In this document: piece by piece, positions 22,878 to 34,544 of the stretch | Numbering within the stretch: position 1 is the stretch's first letter | Layout: the number at the start of each line of letters is the position of its first letter | Assembly (NCBI GenBank): GCA_947311845.1 | Contig: CAMZMU010000071.1 | Span: 24,560,805-24,624,804 of the forward strand | Length of the DNA: 64,000 nt | Origin: Poa pratensis | Lineage: Eukaryota; Streptophyta; Magnoliopsida; Poales; Poaceae | Reading direction: 5' to 3' | Program-made: the position numbers and the translations under genes | Notes under the pieces: model-generated | Told to the model about the DNA's origin: nothing | Databases searched by the model: none | The model's input: the letters and a program-made list of their open reading frames with translations, nothing else

Positions 22878-22993
22878 TGTTTGAAGGTCGCAGTATTTTA
22901 AATCAAAAACCATTGTTGCGAGAGACCAAGGCTTCACAAGATAAAAGGGGAGCTGGTGTAGAAAAGATATGCTCAGATTTTGAACACATTGTT

Positions 22994-25364
22994 TGTCTCT
23001 AAACTTCAAATTCGTTGTATTTTATGCTGTACAAAAAAAGACAAATTTCTGACGTCACGCTTGTTTTTTTAGAAAAGTCCCCTCCTTTTCCAGAAATTGT
23101 GAATCGGTTCTCCGTCATAAAACACACGCGCGGACCCTCCACTTTTTGCAGAAAAGTCACCACGTTTTTCCCTATGTTTTTTGCAGAAAAGTCCCCGCGT
23201 TTTCCGAAAATTATGAATCAGTCATATATCAGAGCGGACCATCTCAGCGGCCTATCGAGGCGCCCACGTCGCCCCGCACTGTAGAAGTGCAATATCAAAG
23301 CTGAACGTTTCAGCCATCCCTGAAGGCACCCATGTCACCCGGTGTTGTCCCTGAGTGAATTATTTTGGTGCTACAACTTTTATGTTAACATATTTTCTAT
23401 CCATTCAAAGACATTTAGAATGTCAGCACATTGTTATATGTAAGAGGTGCATGGTTTGTTTTGTGACATTGTCGAAACGGAAACTACAAAGAAATCGAGA
23501 TATCACCTTTATGTTAATGTAAGGAAATTATGCCTCCTTTTTTTCCTGCCAAGCAAAGTCAAGTAATGTTATTTTGATGGCAAAGATTCATGTTATTTCT
23601 ATGGCAAACACAGTTGATTCATGTTATTTTTTCCCTCAAAAAAGATGTCGACGCCCTATAAAAAAAGCCTTAGCATAGTTCATTCCAGTTATCTATTTAT
23701 TTTTGTTCCAAAAACACTTCTCATAAAATCAGGATGATGAAATCTTTAATAGTCCTGAAGTGTTCACTTTGTTGGTTTTGGCATGCCGTCTATGTTGCTG
23801 TTGAGAATATTTACCGAAATATCATTCGATTTTCCCTAAATTGTAAGGTGCGTTTGATTGCCCAAGATGGGGTCTCATAGAAGAACTGAATACCCATCCA
23901 GATTATTTTGGTACTACCATTTAGATTTACATAAAATGATAATGTTTCCATCAGTGTGATTTTCTAACACTATAGTTGATGCTACACTTCTACAATAAGA
24001 TGTAGAAAGTTTCGAGTACTCACAGAAATGTACTGCATTGGCATTAAGATCTATGCAGCTCTGATATGCTTTACTAGGTCACTTTATGATACTATAGGTG
24101 TTACTGTCTTCTTGAAGGTAAGGTGAAAAGAAACTAGCATTCAAGAGATGGGTTATTTATGTGTTTTCTTCACCATATGTTTATCAACAGAATGTTATTT
24201 CAGTTCATGGTAAATAAACATCAAGTGATGAGTACCAGAGTGCAGGTAGTGCATTCTTCCTCTTCACCTTCGTCCGTGAGTTAATATGATACCACTTTTG
24301 TGTGTATTTTTCTTTTCATAATCCCAACACGCTCCTCACTTATCCAAATTTACTGCAAGATTGACTTCTTAATACCTTCACAACCAGGTGGATAGTTTAT
24401 CGCTGGACTCCACACCCACAAACTGTTACAGCTATTTGTTTTTCCGTAACTTACTGTAATTAGAAAATTGCTTCAATATTTACCATCTGCTACTTTTTGA
24501 ATTAAACTTGCTACTTTTTGAATTAAACTTCTATATGTGGAACGAAACAATTACAGAACCTTCTTCACAATTGCAGCTATATGACCATACTTCAGAAAGA
24601 ACACTTTACGAACCGTCATAAAATACACTTCAAAGTATGCAGCAAAATTAACACCACGGGCGCGGCGTGCCGCCGCGTCAATTTTCCTAGTCTCTCTCTA
24701 ATGGGGAGGATGACAAATTGACAATGGTGGAGTGATGGTTGTTGAAGAGCTGGTTCGCAAAGATAGGTCCGGGAGCCCGATCTTCCCTTCGTTCTATCTC
24801 TTATGTTCTCGACGGTGTTCTGTATGTTTTCTGCTTGCCCCTCCTTCACGAAGGTTTCTGCTTTTAACGAGACGAAGGCGGCGGCGCATGGTACCGTGAC
24901 TCGTTAAATTGCATATGACCTAGGCTGGTTTTTCTTCCAAAACGGAAATTGCTTGCTCCCAATATTCCAGATATGACTGTATTTCCTTTCTTGACTATAT
25001 ATTTTTAGAAAACAACAAAGGAAACTGAAAGTTCTCCAAACAACCAGTGTTTGGGTTAGTCTGAGAGCAAAAACAAGAGATAGGGAGCAAAACCAATGAA
25101 AACATCTCTCAAAATATGATTAAAAAATAGAGCTATCAGAAGGCCCCTACATCGGAGGGGGAGTGGCCTTTCCTTTATTTTAACCGTAAGAGCTGATATG
25201 ATCGTTGGTATCATCTACGACGTGAGTAGATCGTCATGGGTATGAGGCATCTCCTAATTATAATATTACAGCTGAAAGCAACACCTGAGAAGGCAGCATG
25301 CTCCGGTACGACATGAGTAGGTCATCACGAGTGTTGAGGCCTTCTCGTCCCTGTCGGTGTGCAT
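22994..25364 (+). repeat. segment B, second copy
   Basis: This matches 18506-20879. It starts at the TTTGTCTCTAAA phrase fused directly to the end of segment A' and includes a second Helitron 3' terminus with CTAG at 24687-24690. Beyond 25364 the sequence continues into GACCTGACTATG, whereas the first copy jumps to segment A'. Confidence 0.95.
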
Positions 25365-26787
25365 GACCTGACTATGAATTTGTTTTGACTGTTTTCGAGT
25401 CCGAATTGGTGTCGGTACGTTACCTACAAGGTCATTGATGTGTGGGAGTCCGTTCTAGTTGAGAGTTCGAAAATATCTACGTGGTAGTCACTGTCTAGAT
25501 ACTTGTTGAAGTGTACGATTTATAATTATGCGTCAATTCCATAATATTTAAATAAATGTCATCATGTACATATATACACTATAAGTTACACAAGTGTCAT
25601 ACATTAATCTTTGGACGTGTAAATATCGTTTCACATTTAAGGGAGTAATGCTTAATATTATAGTGGCATTGTCTAAAAAAAGGAAACACCTTATGGTACA
25701 AAATTAAATTTAAATTTAGTGTGACATTACTGTATTTTTTAGTCAAATACACTAGAAATGTACAAGCAATAACAATATAAATAATATACTACTAAAGCTT
25801 GTAAGTTTATAAATAATAATATGTATAAAAGTTTAGTATAAATATTAATTATATTAATGTCCTCAACAGTTGTGGAGAAGATTCACCTATAGGCCACATC
25901 CCTCGCGTGAGGGGCATATCATTAGCAACATTGACAATAAGAGGTGGAATTGACAACGCTCCATCAGCGAGCATGCCAACGGCTAATAAGGCGACCCCTA
26001 TTCAGGTGTGGTAGAATGCTATACTTTTCGACATGTGTCTTCAATTAGTTTGCCTTTGACCTCTTTTCGCTCCTTCTCTTGGTACTCCACTGACTGACGA
26101 TAGCGCTACGTATCAACCAACATGTTATGTGTCCTGGTGCATCTCATGGTAAAAAACAATTAGGAAGTGTCCTGGTGCATCTCATGGTAAAAAACAATTA
26201 GGAAGCAAGGGTATTCAACTATCTAGCATTTCATATCAAAACCATGATTGTTAATCATACAATCATTACCACGTCGGAAGACCAATGGCGCACAATGGAG
26301 GCTAGTACACGTGACATCAACATGCATGCATTGATGCATCACCATGAGCAGCGTGCCAGCAGCAAAACCACATGCCATCCTATAAGCTCAAATTCACACG
26401 TTTGCATACTTTGTTTCCTGCTTTTTTATTGTATATTCTATCCACAATTGAAATGCAGTTGTATTTTTCTCCCAACTAGGTTACTCTCATTTCCATAAGT
26501 GTAACATAACGGAATACATTGTTTGGCTACAAAGCGGGAACAAAGGAAACTACGAAAAAGAGCAGCAGAGGGAAAATTAATAGTTTGGTATCGAGATTGC
26601 ACTATGGGGCAAAAAACCTATCCTATCCTACAGACGAGCCAAGTTCATATGTGATGCGCATAAGCCTTGACCCCCCAGATGAAGTCGTAGCATCACTCGG
26701 CTAAAGCCCAACCAACTAGGACGCTCTGTGCATCAGCTTATCAACGCCACCAGCGATCATCGCCCTTTCATGTTCATCATAGAGACA
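25365..26787. other. unassigned AT-rich intergenic DNA
   Basis: No gene is convincing. The left part is very AT-rich. A 61-codon frame near 26519 (MFGYKAGTKETTKKSSRGK) has no recognised family and ends just before the Helitron terminus. A 38-bp perfect tandem repeat lies at 26130-26205. Confidence 0.4.
26130..26205. repeat. 38-bp perfect tandem repeat, two units
   Basis: The unit begins TGTCCTGGTGCATCTCATGG and ends CAATTAGGAAG. The two copies (26130-26167 and 26168-26205) are identical, so the duplication is recent. Confidence 0.92.
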
Positions 26788-28315
26788 CTAGATCCCCTGG
26801 CGCGGCTTGCCACGCGCCACCCGCCCGTAGACACTGATTTTCAATTTGCAAAACGTTATGATAAACATTCATAATATGGCACGATAGTCAATAACTATTA
26901 TACGTAGAAGTGGCATTATACGTTTAGAGCAAAGCAAAAAGGTTTTATAGACAGAAAGTCTACACTCAGGCACCCGTACTTGACTATGGTAATCGATTAC
27001 TATAACAGTATGGTAAGCATCGTTAATATTCCACCGATCTGTAAAAAGTTATATGAATCTTAATAAGAATGAAAGTTGAAAGAGAAAATTCTACAACACC
27101 AAAGCAAGAACATCTCCAATTGAATCACAAAGAGGTAAAATTGTATAATCCAGGGATCAACAGGCACACAATATCAAATAAAACAGACTATTCACTGTCC
27201 AATCAGAAATAACATATATAAATTATATTGTCATCAGGACTGGCGCTAACAGATCATTGTCTAATTTCCATAGTAGTATAATTCGATGGACTACGTCATG
27301 ATGAGATAAAGAGCTGTCGCTTCAGTAAGCATTGATTATTTACACATAGTGAAATGACAGGAAGCGTAGCATGCAGATAACAAAAGGACATTGCATATGC
27401 TTCCAAGGGCAAGGCTTCACCAAAGGTAGAACAGGGATACCGGCGGGTACCATGTAGCACCAAAAGTTCTAAAACCAATAAAACAAAGTGTTGAATCATG
27501 CATTTCAGAATGAACCATCACCGCAATTGGGTGATGACATGCACACACATAGTCGACCAAGCCACTGTAGGGGAAAATCCTGGTAGTGTTTCGCCGATAA
27601 AACCCAGCTCCAGCTTATTTACCTGCATCTTTCAAATTATCATCTTTGCTGATCAACACCTACTCCAGCTATTTCAATTTCTCGCTTCACTTTGAAGTTC
27701 CAACACAATAAAATGTTAGGATGTATTTTTTATAGTAATATTAGGAGGTATTTGGACATGATGATATTGTGTTAAGCAAAATTGTTTCGTGCTTGAGAGC
27801 TAAACCCATAATATGTGAACCAAATATGAAAATGCCCAAATACACAAAAGGTGGTATTGAAGGGCAAAGCCCTAAAATAGCTGATGCACATATGTAAACG
27901 TGTGTATCATACATGAAACAAAAGAACCGTACTTTTATTTTGTCTTCCCCACCTGCCATACCCAAAAAGTAAATATTGGTCACAACATGTACCTCTTGTC
28001 TTTGAGAGACAGATACACATTACTGTTACTAAGTATGACTTCTTATAGTCCATGGATTATTTCACTAAGCATTAAACAAATAATTATAAATATCACATGT
28101 TCGTCACTGTGTTTAGTCCTTGCTGGCTTGCTCAGCCGACTTTTGGTTCCCATATCAGCTTAGCACTACCGCTATAAGCACATTTAGCTAGACAAATCGA
28201 GTAATAATATCACAGCAAGCTAGGCATTCTCCAGTTTAGAAACCACTGAATTTTCTGGATTTTAAGACAGCTAGCTCAACGAATATATGTAAAAGATAAA
28301 ACTGATATAATTGCT
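26788..28315 (-). mobile_element. Helitron 3' terminus, minus strand (extent unknown)
   Basis: Read on the minus strand, GGCGCG-TGGCAAGC-CGCGCC is followed by AGGGGAT and CTAG, then T, at 26788-26814. This is the canonical Helitron 3' end. The element should extend to higher coordinates, but I could not place its 5' TC end. The given end (the next element boundary) is only a minimum for discussion. The interior is AT-rich and has no coding frame I can support. Confidence 0.55.
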
Positions 28316-29051
28316 CAGGATGGGAATGGGCTGGGTCGACCCGCCGGGTCACCGACCCGACCCAAAAAATTGAGGCCAATGGGTCAAGTGGGTCGGCCTC
28401 AAACAAGATTTGGGTCAACAGGGCCGGCCCTGGGTGACCCGTTGGGTCGGTCGGGTCGACCCACCTTATAGTCTCATGTCTCATAATAGTTGCGATATAT
28501 AGCATGTCGACGTTGTCGTAGACCCGATCTTACGACAAACGATAAATTTCAGCTAACTCTTTTTTTTTGCCGGAATTTTCAGCTAACTCTTAGTTATAAC
28601 AAGAGCAAGGTATATAACGTAGCTTGCGTACAGACCCACAAGCAGGCAAGCGTACAGACGCACAAGCAGGCAACTTGATTTGATTGTTCGTGTCAGTCGA
28701 TTTTTTTTGCAAGGTAAAGCACACACGCATGCATCGGTAGACATTTTATCGATTTCCGGGAGATACACATATGGGACTTTGCTACTTTATGCTAGTATAT
28801 ATGCATAGATAGCACCCGATACTTCTTAATTCTTTCCCTAGTCCGATTGTATCAAACCATGCCTAATTTAACTTCGTGCTTGTTCGCTGAATAAAGTAAA
28901 GCTCTAATTTGGGTCGACCCAAAATACCCATCGGGTCAGCGAGGCCACTAACTATTTTTTTATGGGTCGACCCATGGCCTCGCAAATTGGCCCTAGGGCC
29001 GCAGGGGCCAGGTCCGAGGCCAGGGCTGGGTCGGCCCATTCCCATCCTTAA
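28316..29051. mobile_element. non-autonomous hAT-type element, 736 bp
   Basis: The left end CAGGATGGGAATGGGC and the right end GGCCCATTCCCATCCTTAA are inverted copies. The flanks TAATTGCT (28308-28315) and TGATTGCT (29052-29059) form an 8-bp target duplication with one mismatch, the hAT length. GGGTCGACCC palindromes and GGGTCG/CGACCC words crowd both subterminal regions. No transposase frame is present. A 24-bp tandem doublet lies at 28626-28673. Confidence 0.75.
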
Positions 29052-32000
29052 TGATTGCTGGCTCAAATAAATAACCTAGACTAAGATTGACATGCATTAG
29101 GATGTAATAGAATTGCATACTATTGACATTTTTTTATTGTGACTCTGTAAGTACATCTCATAAACAACTTTCCAAGAGCCTAGTTCACGGAATTGGACAA
29201 AGGCTTAGAATGACAGGCAACTATAGTTGATACTTGATAGTGAGAACTGACCAGTGCAATTTGTTGTATCGAGTATGAACTGCCTTCCTATTTTCTTTGA
29301 TCTACATCACAACACCTATGAAAGGCTCACATAGAAAATAGTTGGTAGCTCATCTGATTCTGGAAAGAGAAATATGAAATAAAATTGGCATCTTAGGCAT
29401 GAGATGGTAGAAGTGAAGAACAGAAATATCACAGGCATCATATGTTTTGCTGTTTAGAACACAATCCAGAAAACAAATAGGCAGTGTAATTAATATTCTT
29501 GTGAGCTCATAAGCCTTCTGTCAGTGCTCAAACCATGTGTACATCCAAAAAGACAAGCAGGTCAATCCCATGCCGTGAGTGTAGAACTATTAAAAAGCCC
29601 ATCAGCTAGCTACTGGAAGCATAATAATGGATAAATAAGCAGATAAACCACGAAATTCTGAGCCAACGGAAAGGAAATACAATTTACGCGTGGGAGTGAT
29701 AAAACTTTTGAATCCATTGACTATCACGGTGAAGCGCTAATCGATTGGTAAAACGCTATAACAATCATAGTTTTCGAGCAAAGCACAATGCTCTTTCATC
29801 CATAATTAGAAAAGAGAGAGAATAACAGGCAAAGGAAAACTGTAGTAAAAGTGTAGAACATATTTACAAAAACACCTCAGATTTAAAAAAAACCTTTTTA
29901 TTTTTTCTGCATATTCATACTACAAATATGCTACATTATTGAAGATACTGTAAACAAACAATATTCCCTAAATAATAACAATAGGCAATCATCTCAAGCA
30001 AAATAAGAGCACCAAATGATCTGCACACATGCAAACCAGAGCAGCGATACAAAATCCTAGAGCATAATAAAGATATAACTTGAAAGTGCTTAATTAGAGG
30101 GGTCACATACTAAATTGAGAGGCTCATGATTTTTATTCAACTGATTTTTTTTGTATGAGATGAAAATGGCCATTTCAGTAGGTTCATGAAAACAGATAAA
30201 GATCCTGGCGTAGGACCTATGAAGTTGCTGATGATCACAACAATAAAAAACAAAATTAGATATATGATAATCCTTGTTAATATGACACAATAGTCAACGA
30301 TTACTATAGATATAGTGTCATCATAGTTTTTGAGGAAAGCACAATGCTCTTTCATCCATAATTAGAAATAGAGAGAACAACAGGCGAAGGAAAACTGTAG
30401 GGGAAGTGTAGAACATATTTACAAAAACACCTTAGATGTAAAAAAACTTTGTATTTTTCTGTATATTCAAACAAAAAATGTGCCAAATTATTGAAGATAC
30501 TGTAAACAAACAATATTCCCTGAACAACAACAATAGACAATCATCTGCAGCAAAATAAGAGCACCAAACGATCTGCACACATGCAAACCAGAGTAGGGAT
30601 TCAAAATCCTAGAGCAGAATAAAGATACAACTTGAAAGAGCTTAATTAGAGGGGTCACATACTAAATTGAGAGGCTCGTGATTTTTATTCAAGCGATATT
30701 TTTTGTCATAAGATAAAAATGGCCATTTCAGTAGGTTCATGAAAACAGATAAATATCCTGGCGTAGGACCTATGAAGTTGCTAATGATCACAACAATAAA
30801 AAAGAAAAATAGATCTAACATAGCATGGGCGATCTCTAGAAAAGAGGCACAAATGCAATAAGCTTCTTTGATAAAAAATATCTTGTTAAGCTTATGAAAC
30901 AACCTAATTGAGAAGCCTGTCACCAGCCTAAACTGAAACAGAATCCTCTGTTAAGATGACATCTCCAGTTTGCCATCAGGCTAAAAGTAAAGCAAATCTA
31001 GTTAGGGGGAAGTGACTCAAACAAAAAGGAGTACTCACTTGGTAAAGCACATATGTAAATACATGCTAGTAAGGATCTTTTCAACTCAAATGAAAAATGA
31101 AAGACTGAAATTAAAAAGATTATTGGACTGTGCCCTGGGGGGCAACATCATCTCGTATCAATTCCGACCAACAAAACAATTAAGCAGACAGTTAGATGAC
31201 CAACTGTGGTACTATCAAATGTTCATGCGAGAATAGTTTGCCAAGTATTAGAAGACACCAAGCATAAAGAGAAGATGCAAGCTCTGTTCCTCTAAGGATT
31301 TTAGTCAACCATATAAATTGTGTAGTTTTTAATGCAGAGGAAAACATGCACATAATTGAAATAATAAATCTTAAACAAAACTGAGAGCAAGCACATTATA
31401 TTAAACATCATGACATCAGGAGAAACCATGTAGTGCTTCATAACTAATAGCCATTATCTCTAAAAAGAGCTGACGGACACGAGGGAAAAAGAGGAGAATC
31501 GACATTTACTTAAACATAGTGGCTACAGAGATGAGAGACTCAAGAGAATGTACATGCAAAGTAAATCCATATTGAGCAGAAAATCCATGTGTGCATTTAG
31601 GGGGGACACAAAATCCTTGGTTAAAGTCAAAAGTAGTTTCCTTTTAAGGAAAAGTAAGGGAAAATTCACAAACAGTGATATGTAAATGTATGGGAAGTCC
31701 TCCAACCTGTAGATTTGTGGGTATCAAACATAAATCGAACACCACTCGACAATAATCTTTTGTGGATTGTAATCTCACCACAAAATGAAACTATATAAGA
31801 ACTTGAAGCTGCAAGATGCAAAATACATGAACACACCGATAAATGAGGTTTCTGAAACCCATGTGCCCTCTCATCCTCATTTTGTCTGCGCATCTGTTTG
31901 TTCTCTACATCGATAAGTTCAATATCAGTACAGGCGAGGCAATAAGATCTAACATGGACATACTCTTCTCCAAGTAAACAGATTTCAGGAAAAAAATCAC

Positions 32001-33825
32001 AGAAAAGGTAAACTCAAGACGAGATAACTCACTATCTTGAATTGCGACATGAAGGAAACACCATATGTTACATTAGGAATCCAAACACAATGCATCGCTG
32101 CTGCATACCCAAGGAAGTTGTCCCTGAAATAACAGATTGGTCAAGTCTAGCAAACGGCAATGAATTAGCTCATACAACAGAACAATAGAAAAAATATATG
32201 CCTCAATAGCTTTCAGCATAGAAACCTAGATTAACAATTAATAAATGCTAGTCTAAGGAGGCGAAACCTAGGACATGCCAGGGCAACATCGATGCATGAA
32301 ATTCAAGAACCATGAGCTAAAAAGGGAAATAAATTGGGAGTCTTCACTCTAGATGGGTTTTCAGTGGTAGATGGCCTGATTACCTTATTTACCTCCATTG
32401 CAAATACAAAGTGCCTAGTGAGAATGGTGGAGCAGCAGCTCGCAGAGAACTAAAGATTCACAATTTCTTGTTGACGTCGTCAAAGCTGAAACCACATCGA
32501 AACTAAAATTAGAGCAGCATGCACTAATTATTAAAATGAACACAAGGAGAACATGGAAGATTTATTGCAATAAATATGACCTCTCATGTACTACAAAATG
32601 TAGATACACCTATTTTTCAGCAAATCTATATTTTGTTGCATCCAAGACCCAAACAATAGAGCTGGAGATTTCCCTAATGTACATGCCAAACCAGAATGTG
32701 TATTGAACCAATTTAGCTACTTTTCAGGCCGAAGTTGTAAGCATTTCCCTTATTCTAGAAGCTTGCCATGAGCTGTAAAAATAGGATACAGCAAAGAACA
32801 ATTACCTACAGGTAATATGGTGAATAAAAAGTGGTAGATTGTGAAATGGGCACCAACAAAAGAGAACATGGAACCGCTCCTTTTTAAGGCAAGGACATAT
32901 GATCTTCATTTTCAAAGAGGAATAAATAACCGATGTATAAGCACATAGCTACACTGTCAATAAGATCTTGATATGTTTTCAACGGACACCAGGTTGTAAT
33001 ATATAAAGAAATAATATCAAAATGGCTGAAACAAAATGGTGAGCATACTTTTTTCAAAAAAAATGGTGAGCATACAAAATAAAAGGCATGAATTGGTAAG
33101 ACCTACCAACTTAGCAACAAAATGTGCAGAAAAACAATCACGATCTGAAACAATTGAAGATGGTCCAGAAATTAGTATGTGTTTTCTGCCTGTAGAAAAT
33201 AAAAGGGAATAAAAGTAAAAAATCATGAACTTGAAGATAAGAGGAACATACTTTATTTGTGGACCAATGTTGGTTGTTGCGTAAGAATTTCCTAACATCT
33301 AACTCCAAGCCTTTGATGCCACATCAACGACAACTTACATTCAGCCATGTCTTGACCACAAGCACTGAGAAAAAAAATCAGAAACTGAGCAGTCGTAGAG
33401 CTGATCAATAAACGCCTAAACGGTAAATAATATTTGTACAATAAACACACAAGAAAAGCATAGATTAACGAAGTAGCTGTACAATATCCACACAAGGAAA
33501 GCTAGATCTTAGAAGTATTCAGCAGATTCAAAATATCCCGATGATATAGAAAAGGCAACAAAAGTCACACGGAAACTCAGCTTGTTGTAGCTTCTAGCTG
33601 ATCCGCCTTATGACTTCTCGAATTTCTCATCCAATCTATTACATGGAACTACAAAAAAAAAAGAACAAACATTCTGTTTGCAACTTTTGTTTGCATCCTA
33701 GCAGGGAACGAAACATAAGTAAACGGACACTTTTCAAACCTTGCTTTTCAGGGAGTTTTGTGTTTGCAAAGAAGAAATGTTTTGTAACAGAATTTTTGTT
33801 GCTGGCAGCGGAAAATGACAGTCTA
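29052..33825. other. unassigned AT-rich DNA, intron-like composition
   Basis: Almost 4.8 kb show no gene or transposon ORF. The plus strand is A-rich, so the minus strand is T-rich like plant introns, and one exon-like stretch (acceptor CTCAG, short exon, donor GTAAGT near 33320-33350) is visible, but no exon series with coding potential could be assembled. Helitron-captured or decayed gene sequence is possible. Confidence 0.35.
29764..30815. repeat. diverged tandem duplication, about 0.5 kb, two copies
   Basis: 29764-30261 and 30320-30815 align over their length, with shared phrases CACAATGCTCTTTCATCC, GAAGATACTGTAAACAAACA and ATGGCCATTTCAGTAGGTTC in the same order. They differ by roughly a tenth of positions, so the event is much older than the 18.5-25.4 kb rearrangement. 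Confidence 0.88.
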
Positions 33826-34544
33826 CCTTGTTGGCTGTAAAGAACAAATTGGCCTGTGAAGAAATGAATCTTGATGTGCCTAAGAAGGATTTGAATAAAA
33901 ATCATGAACCGTATAAAGATAAAACCAATTCGGCCATTGGCAGAAGTATTGAAGTTCATACTGTTGATCACATTTTGCCAGAACCTTATATTGAAAAAAT
34001 ACCTTTTCCTGTTAAAGTCAAGCAACATTCTCTGATAGCTAGTGTGGTTAATAAAAGTGCCAAGAAACCTTTAGAGCCTGATGAACAAATAACTGTTGAA
34101 CCAGAAGTAGCAATTATAATGGATTTGGTAACTGAAAATATAGATGGAGAACATATTATATTGTGTGAAGATGCTTCTAATATTGTTTCGCATCCTGGTA
34201 AATCTAGGAAAACAAGTGTTCCTGTGCTTTCAGTGAAGATAGGAGAACATTGCTATTATGGTTTATGTGATATTGGTGCAAGTTCTAGTGCTATTCATTT
34301 TGAACTTTATAAAGAAATTATGCATGAAATTAGTCCCTGTGAACTTGAGGATATTGATGTGGTTATTCAACTTGCCAATAGGGAAACTATCTCTCCCATT
34401 GGTATTGTGAGAGATGTCGAGGTTTTATGCGGTAAAACTAAATATCCTACTGATTTTCTAGTACTTGGTTCTAAAGCTAGTAAAACTTGTCCAATTATTT
34501 TCGGTAGACCTTTTCTGAATACATGTGATGCTATTATAGATTGA
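33826..34544 (+). pseudogene. Athila-like gag-pol remnant with aspartic protease domain
   Basis: The open frame carries the retropepsin-like core YGLCDIGASSSA near 34260 and IIFGRPFLN near 34496. The active-site Asp is present, but Ile replaces the usual small or Leu/Thr residue after it. An in-frame TGA at 34542 ends it before reverse transcriptase. Upstream gag sequence is missing. Confidence 0.8.

Larger units (their letters stand above)
20881..22993 (+). repeat. segment A', transplanted copy of 5291-7409
   Basis: This is a direct-orientation copy of DNA 15.6 kb upstream, sitting exactly between the two copies of segment B. It carries 260 bp of copia LTR with part of the palindrome array, the LINE end (21142-21995) and the gene-like fragment. 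Differences from the source include a 7-bp unit lost near 22667 and one extra A in the LINE tail. Confidence 0.95.

Noticed and set aside
20881..22993. Segment A' as an independent transposon insertion
   Set aside because: It has no terminal repeats of its own, its ends cut through an LTR and through flanking DNA, and the flanking repeat is 2.4 kb long; a rearrangement explains it better.
28790..28812. TAGTATATATGCATAGA as the 5' end of the minus-strand Helitron
   Set aside because: It lies inside the hAT-type element, so it cannot be the original Helitron end.
33292..33495. Possible small exon with acceptor and donor near 33320-33350 on the minus strand
   Set aside because: Only one exon-like piece is visible and no neighbouring exons with coding potential could be joined to it.
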